Part shown: one piece after another, positions 5,556-9,480 of the stretch
Layout of the letters: every line of letters begins with the position of its first letter
Position numbering within the stretch: position 1 is the stretch's first letter
From: Chitinophagaceae bacterium UBA7600
Lineage (GTDB): Bacteria > Bacteroidota > Bacteroidia > Chitinophagales > Chitinophagaceae
NCBI GenBank assembly: GCA_002478885.1
Contig: DLKC01000019.1
Span: 1 to 9,480, forward strand
Length of the DNA stretch: 9,480 nt
Direction of reading: 5' to 3'
Notes under the pieces: generated by a model
Seen by the model: only the letters and a program-made list of their open reading frames with translations
What the model was told of the DNA's origin: nothing
Database searches by the model: none
Program-made: the position numbers and the translations under genes

Positions 5556-7814
5556 TTATTTGATATCCTCATCATCAAGCCGGTCGACAGACTGGATGCC
5601 GTTTAACTGTTTCAGCCTGTCGACAAGTTCATCGAGTTCTTCTTTGTCGTGCACAAACACTTTTATGGTTCCCTGGAAAAGCCCAACCTCAGATTCGATA
5701 GTGAGGGCTGCAATGTTGACCCGCATTTCACCGCTGATAACATTGGTGATTTTATTGATGACCCCAACATCATCCATGCCAACGATCTTGAGACCTGTGA
5801 GGAATGAGATTTCCTTGTTCTTGGCCCATTTGGTTTTAACGATGCGGTGACCGTAATTCGCCATCATTTGCGCTGCGTTTGGGCAATTGGTGCGGTGAAT
5901 AGTAAGCCCTTTGCCCGATGTTACAAAGCCAAATACATCGTCGCCGGGAATAGGATTGCAGCACTTTGCAAGGTTATACATGATCTTGTCGCTGCTTTCG
6001 CCAAAAATAATAAGTTCCGAATCTTTCTTGGGAATATGCGTTTTGTCGTAATCATGTTTTATCTCGGTGACCAGTTTTACGGGCTTTGGCGCTTCCAGTT
6101 TATCACCAAGCACATGAAAATCTTTTAGCTCTTTCAGGTCGATTTGCTTAATGGATATTTTATAAAAAAGATCCAGCTGTGAAGGAACCTTGTAAAAGTT
6201 AACCAACTCATCAATATTGTGCTGGTTAAAAGCTGCACCTGTACCTTCTATCTTGCGCTGAAGCGTATATTTTCCTTCATCTGCAATTTTGCGTTTTTCT
6301 TCTTTAAGGGCATCCTTTATTTTGCTTTTCGCTTTTGCCGTAACAACAAAGTTGAGCCAGTCTTCGGTGGGCTTTTGTTTGTTGCTGGTGATGATTTCTA
6401 TCTGGTCGCCGCTCCTGAGCTTGTGACTTATCGGCACCAGTTTATGATTAACCTTTGCCCCTATACATTTACCTCCGATCGCAGAGTGAATAGAAAAAGC
6501 GAAATCCAGCGCGGTGGAGCCGATGGGCAACATCTTAACGTCGCCTTTGGGCGTGTATACGTAAATCTCTTCGGCAAGAAAGCTGGTTTTAAAATCTTCA
6601 AGAAAGTCGACACTGTCGGTATCCTGGCTGCTGATAACCTCCCTTATCTGGCCGAACCATTTATCAAAACGGTCTTCATCGGAGCTGCCTTCTTTGTATT
6701 TATAATGCGCAGCGAGCCCTTTCTCGGCGATCTCGTTCATGCGCTTTGTACGTATCTGCACTTCCACCCAGCGACCCTGGGGGCCCATTACCGTTGTATG
6801 TAAAGCCTCGTAGCCGTTACTCTTGGGATTGCTTAGCCAGTCGCGCAACCTTTCCGGGGAGGGCGTGTATTCGTCGGTGATAAGCGAATACACTTTCCAG
6901 CATTCTTCTTTTTCTTTTTCGGGTGAGGAGTTTAGTATAACCCTGATGGCAAAAAGATCATATACCTCTTCAAAAGCCACAGCCTTCTTTTTTATTTTAG
7001 TCCATATAGAGTGTATACTTTTCGGGCGCCCGTATATGTCGAAATCAAAGTCAGCGGCCTGCAGCTTTTCTTTGATGGGTTTTATAAATTCATTGATATA
7101 ACGCGACCTTTCCCTCTTTGTTTCTGCAAGTTTGCGGGCAATATCGCGGTAAGCTTCGGGTTCAAGGTATTTCATGGACAGGTCTTCCAGCTCTGTCTTG
7201 ATGTTGTATAAGCCCATTCTGCTGGCCAGGGGGGCGTATACCCAAACCGTTTCGCTGGAGATCTTTAATTGCTTTTCGCGCTTCATGTAATCGAGTGTGC
7301 GCATATTGTGCAGGCGGTCGGCCAGCTTAATGAGAATTACCCGTGGGTCATCGGTAAGCGTTAGCAGTATTTTCTTGAAATTATCCGCCTGCTGGCTGCT
7401 GCTGGTATCAATTACGGAGGATATTTTGGTAAGTCCATCCACGATCCTGGCGATCTCGTTACCGAATTCGCGTTCTACGTCGTCGAGGTTAATATCGGTG
7501 TCTTCTACCGTATCGTGCAGCAGCGCACAAATGGTAGATCTTATACCCAAGCCGATTTCTTCCACACAAATGCGTGCCACGGCCAATGGGTGAAGAATGT
7601 ATGGCTCACCACTTTTGCGGCGCATTGTCTTGTGTGCCTCCGCCGCCATTTCAAATGCAGTACGTACCAATTCTTTATCACCCCGTTTCAATTTGCTCCG
7701 CAAGTCCCGGAGCAATGCCCGATACTGGCGCAATATTTCTTTGCGCTCCTGCTCTTCATTCAAAGTGTATTTTGGCAAAAAGCCGTCCAATAAAAATGCC
7801 TGCTCATCCTCCAT
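5556..7814 (-). CDS. rel: Bifunctional (p)ppGpp synthetase/hydrolase, RelA/SpoT family
   Basis: 752 residues, full family length; makes and degrades the stringent-response alarmone (p)ppGpp in the cytoplasm. The hydrolase HD domain carries His75, His100-Asp101 and Glu104-Asp105 (LLHDTVEDT) and ADRLHNMRT (165-173), all intact. The synthetase domain has GRPKSIHSI (262-270), YDLFAIRVI (285-293, Asp286), NPKSNGYEALHTT (329-341) and EVQIRTKRM (351-359). The RFKD signature of classic bifunctional enzymes reads RLRD (322-325), a conservative Lys-to-Arg change. A TGS domain follows (about 415-475, YVYTPKGDVKMLPIGSTALDFA), then the zinc-finger/CC region with KCCNPIPGD (617-625) and HRTNCP (640-645), then a C-terminal ACT domain (about 670-745). 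Both active sites look functional. The start at 7814 fits the family N-terminus. A TGCTTTTG (7836-7829, minus) upstream is a near match to the Bacteroidetes -7 element. The gene is divergent from rsmE. Confidence 0.97.
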   Translation of the reverse strand: MEDEQAFLLDGFLPKYTLNEEQERKEILRQYRALLRDLRSKLKRGDKELVRTAFEMAAEAHKTMRRKSGEPYILHPLAVARICVEEIGLGIRSTICALLHDTVEDTDINLDDVEREFGNEIARIVDGLTKISSVIDTSSSQQADNFKKILLTLTDDPRVILIKLADRLHNMRTLDYMKREKQLKISSETVWVYAPLASRMGLYNIKTELEDLSMKYLEPEAYRDIARKLAETKRERSRYINEFIKPIKEKLQAADFDFDIYGRPKSIHSIWTKIKKKAVAFEEVYDLFAIRVILNSSPEKEKEECWKVYSLITDEYTPSPERLRDWLSNPKSNGYEALHTTVMGPQGRWVEVQIRTKRMNEIAEKGLAAHYKYKEGSSDEDRFDKWFGQIREVISSQDTDSVDFLEDFKTSFLAEEIYVYTPKGDVKMLPIGSTALDFAFSIHSAIGGKCIGAKVNHKLVPISHKLRSGDQIEIITSNKQKPTEDWLNFVVTAKAKSKIKDALKEEKRKIADEGKYTLQRKIEGTGAAFNQHNIDELVNFYKVPSQLDLFYKISIKQIDLKELKDFHVLGDKLEAPKPVKLVTEIKHDYDKTHIPKKDSELIIFGESSDKIMYNLAKCCNPIPGDDVFGFVTSGKGLTIHRTNCPNAAQMMANYGHRIVKTKWAKNKEISFLTGLKIVGMDDVGVINKITNVISGEMRVNIAALTIESEVGLFQGTIKVFVHDKEELDELVDRLKQLNGIQSVDRLDDEDIK

Positions 7815-7894
7815 ATTACGAATTTACGCAAAAGCATTTTATGTTGACCCTGCAGCTGATTTGAAGGCTTCTAAAAACCAGGAGTTTAGGCGGT

Positions 7895-7952
7895 GACCGG
7901 TATCAATGCTCATTTCCGGGCCGAACGTACAAGAGCGTGACACTGCCTGCTA
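7895..7952 (+). repeat. Degenerate intergenic repeat, copy E (partial)
   Basis: Contains CGAACGTACAAGAGCGTGAC, which matches CGAACGCACAAGAGTGCGAC of the copy near 525-570 at 17 of 20 positions, with all three differences C/T transitions. The right end diverges after ACTGCC. It lies in the rel-rsmE divergent gap, upstream of the real rsmE start. Confidence 0.45.
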
Positions 7953-8008
7953 AAAAAATCCATGAAATAACCAACACGGTATTAAATTGCACAGACGAAA
8001 CAGACCTC

Positions 8009-8707
8009 ATGTCACTGCCTTATTTTTTTGTTCCCGGTATTGATGGCAATCTTGTTGACCTTCCCGAAGAAACGGCAAGGCACTGTGTACAAGTGTTGCG
8101 GATGAGGCCAGGTGAGCAACTGTCGCTGACTGACGGCATCGGGCACCTTTACGATGCGACCATACGTAGTGCCGGTAAGCGACACTGTACCGTTTCGGTA
8201 GATGGCGTACAGATGGAGGAGCGGGTTGCCCGGAAGGTTTCCATTGCTATTTCCCCTCTTAAGAATGCCGGGCGTTTTGAGTGGTTTCTTGAGAAAGCTA
8301 CAGAAATAGGCGTTGTTGAGATTGTGCCATTAATCTGCCAGCGTACTGAAAGACAGCATTTTAAAGCTGAGCGAGCCAAAAGCATTCTTATATCGGCCAT
8401 GTTGCAAAGCAAGCAAAGCTGGCTACCGGTGCTAAAGGAGCCGGTAGCTTTTGAACAAGCTGTTGCGCAAAGTGGCTGGACCCAAAAACTAATTGCCCAT
8501 TGTGAAGACATTCAAAAAACCGCTCTCTCCCATTTTTATAATAGCAACGATACCCAGATACTGATAGGCCCGGAAGGTGATTTTACACAAACTGAAATAG
8601 ACGCTGCCCGGTTTTACGGCTACCATGAAGTATCACTTGGTCTCACCCGTTTGCGAACTGAAACTGCCGGCATTGTAGCGGCGACACTTTTGATCAACCA
8701 CGATTAG
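8009..8707 (+). CDS. rsmE: 16S rRNA (uracil1498-N3)-methyltransferase RsmE
   Basis: 232 residues from the ATG at 8009; family members are about 230-250. RsmE methylates N3 of U1498 in the decoding region of 16S rRNA, using S-adenosylmethionine bound in a SPOUT trefoil knot. The N-terminal PUA-like part starts PYFFVPG and includes HCVQVLRMRPGEQL (25-38). The catalytic part has KNAGRFEWFLEKATEIGV (85-102), MLQSKQSWLP (131-140), and the knot motifs LIGPEGDF (185-192) and LGLTRLRTETAGI (210-222). GPEGDF replaces the commoner GPEGGF. A GTG 72 bases upstream would add 24 residues but falls in a repeat and precedes the conserved start, so 8009 is preferred. It is divergent from rel and probably transcribed alone. 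No strong promoter match was found upstream. Confidence 0.95.
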   Translation: MSLPYFFVPGIDGNLVDLPEETARHCVQVLRMRPGEQLSLTDGIGHLYDATIRSAGKRHCTVSVDGVQMEERVARKVSIAISPLKNAGRFEWFLEKATEIGVVEIVPLICQRTERQHFKAERAKSILISAMLQSKQSWLPVLKEPVAFEQAVAQSGWTQKLIAHCEDIQKTALSHFYNSNDTQILIGPEGDFTQTEIDAARFYGYHEVSLGLTRLRTETAGIVAATLLINHD

Positions 8708-8789
8708 GTGCTAATCCAACTGATTTTAAGCTTTCGATACCGTTCATCCTCAATAATTGCCGTTTATTGTTATTAATACTACTATGTAA

Positions 8790-8815
8790 TACACAGTACA
8801 TATCTTTACTGTGTA
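8790..8815. promoter_or_regulatory. Perfect 9-base inverted repeat over a possible promoter of the exported-protein gene
   Basis: TACACAGTA-N8-TACTGTGTA has perfect arms in an AT-rich gap (8708-8853). The spacer and right arm contain TATCTTTA (8801-8808), a 7-of-8 match to the Bacteroidetes -7 element. A protein bound to the palindrome would therefore cover the promoter. The downstream gene starts 38 bases after the palindrome. It is not followed by a T-run, so an operator is more likely than a terminator of rsmE. No regulator gene is adjacent. Confidence 0.5.
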
Positions 8816-8853
8816 ATTAATTAAAACAAGTACTAAAACATATTGGAGGATAT

Positions 8854-9288
8854 ATGAAAACTTATTTAGCCTGGTTGCCAGCATCGCTTATTGTAATAGC
8901 AGGGGCCGTCATTTCACCGGTTCAACAAATTTTCGTTGGCAAAAGAACAGTTTCCAAAACGGTGGAATTAAGTATTTATAAAGGCAATGACTATTCTGCT
9001 GCAGTCTACCATAACAGCTATGCCCAATTGCATATTGTAGTGGAAAAAGTGAGTGGACAAACCCGCACTAAAGTTTGGGATACCACGATTGACGCAAAAC
9101 AATTAAGAGATTTTCCAACCGAATCTGCAGCGAAATCGCAGTCCATTACTGTTACGGGGATGGTCGACAAAAAGGAGCACCTGGAAATCAGTTACTTGCT
9201 AACCTATGATTCGGATGGCAGCAAGTTGAGTATGCAGGATGCCGCAGCAGTTTATGACATAAAAGGAAGAGTGAATATTAATATTTAA
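8854..9288 (+). CDS. Exported hypothetical protein, family not recognised
   Basis: 144 residues. The N-terminus MKTYLAWLPASLIVIAGAVI has one Lys followed by a hydrophobic run of about 18 residues, so it is a signal peptide or membrane anchor. There is no lipobox Cys, and the protein has no cysteine at all. The remainder looks rich in beta strands (VELSIYKG, YAQLHIVVEKV, KVWDTTID, SITVTGMV, HLEISYLLTYDSDGS) and ends in GRVNINI, which suggests a small secreted or periplasmic beta-sandwich. No catalytic motif is visible. Unusually for this window, the ATG has a strong Shine-Dalgarno GGAGGA (8845-8850), only three bases away. The gene stands alone, with a palindromic control region upstream and a strong terminator downstream, so it is a monocistronic, probably regulated unit. 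The function is unknown. Confidence 0.7.
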   Translation: MKTYLAWLPASLIVIAGAVISPVQQIFVGKRTVSKTVELSIYKGNDYSAAVYHNSYAQLHIVVEKVSGQTRTKVWDTTIDAKQLRDFPTESAAKSQSITVTGMVDKKEHLEISYLLTYDSDGSKLSMQDAAAVYDIKGRVNINI

Positions 9289-9317
9289 AGTGCTGCCGGA
9301 TTTGATTTTTGGTTGCG

Positions 9318-9354
9318 TGCCGCAGCCGGTAAAGTGCCGGGTGCGGCATTTTTT
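9318..9354 (+). terminator. Rho-independent terminator of the exported-protein gene
   Basis: The 12-base stem TGCCGCAGCCGG (9318-9329) pairs with CCGGGTGCGGCA (9337-9348) with one mismatch, around a 7-base loop, and is followed directly by six T (9349-9354). It lies 30 bases after the stop codon of the 8854-9288 gene. Confidence 0.85.
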
Positions 9355-9401
9355 ATGTGTCCGGGCAATAACTTTCTCAGGCTGTAGCGCAGCAAAGTGA
9401 T

Positions 9402-9480
9402 TTACGATAAGGACGGCCCCGGCCTGCGCACATACATATCACAAGCCTCCGTAAGGGTTTCTACCAACTCCCTACCAACC
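9402..9480 (-). CDS. Possible C-terminal end of a gene cut by the right edge
   Basis: On the minus strand one frame is open from the window edge to a TAA at 9402-9404 and reads VGRELVETLTEACDMYVRRP then GPSLS. The other two minus frames meet stops within the first few codons. The composition is protein-like (helical, mixed charge), but only 25 codons are visible, so it may be chance. No family is recognisable. Confidence 0.3.
   Translation of the reverse strand, partial: VGRELVETLTEACDMYVRRPGPSLS

Noticed and set aside
5536..7896. Several 60-190-codon open frames on the plus strand across the rel gene
   Set aside because: All are antisense to a complete, well-conserved Rel protein and show low-complexity or hydrophobic translations typical of shadow frames.
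525..7952. CRISPR array or direct repeat cluster
   Set aside because: The repeat copies are degenerate, kilobases apart and in both orientations, with genes between them.
7937..8008. An upstream GTG start for rsmE
   Set aside because: It starts inside an intergenic repeat copy, and the conserved RsmE N-terminus (PYFFVPG) begins right after the ATG at 8009.
8790..8815. Rho-independent terminator of rsmE
   Set aside because: The stem is AT-rich, 83 bases after the stop codon and not followed by a T-run; its position over a promoter-like element fits an operator better.

Overview
The window reads as chromosome of a Bacteroidota bacterium, most likely of the Chitinophagaceae type. This is an inference. 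It rests on a -7 promoter element of the Bacteroidetes form (TAnnTTTG) ahead of the GH53 gene, weak or absent Shine-Dalgarno sequences at most starts, moderate GC with AT-rich intergenic stretches, and a degenerate repeat family scattered between genes. Nothing indicates a plasmid, phage or insertion sequence. No tRNA, rRNA or CRISPR array was seen.

Layout, left to right. At 1-428 on the minus strand is the N-terminal part of a radical SAM protein of the SplB-like PA0069/Rv2578c type, cut by the window edge. At 607-1113, also minus, is a UmuD homologue. A short AT-rich divergent promoter region (1114-1230) with nested palindromes separates it from a plus-strand run of two diverged 2H phosphoesterases ('2'-5' RNA ligase' family; 1231-1821 and 1978-2613) and a complete UmuC-type Y-family DNA polymerase (2640-3941). 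Next are an exported lipoprotein endo-beta-1,4-galactanase of family GH53 (4013-5050) and a small MmcQ/YjbR-fold protein (5151-5465). Convergent to these is a full-length bifunctional Rel/SpoT (p)ppGpp synthetase-hydrolase (5556-7814, minus). Divergent from Rel is RsmE, the 16S rRNA m3U1498 methyltransferase (8009-8707). Last come an unrecognised exported protein with its own palindromic control region and terminator (8854-9354) and a possible 3' end of a minus-strand gene at the right edge.

The part most worth attention is 607-3941. The UmuD homologue aligns to E. coli UmuD without gaps from the cleavage site through the catalytic core, yet the nucleophile Ser60 is Ala, the general base Lys97 is Arg, and the Cys24-Gly25 cleavage site is Asn-Gly. 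It should therefore be unable to cleave itself. Its partner polymerase looks intact, and two 2H phosphoesterase paralogues with complete catalytic motifs sit in the same block. The sequence thus suggests a DNA polymerase V-like module that is not switched on by UmuD self-cleavage and may be coupled to an RNA-end or cyclic-phosphate processing activity. The coupling is inferred from gene order only.

The remaining genes are housekeeping or single accessory genes and do not obviously work together. At least five degenerate copies of one intergenic repeat family lie between them.
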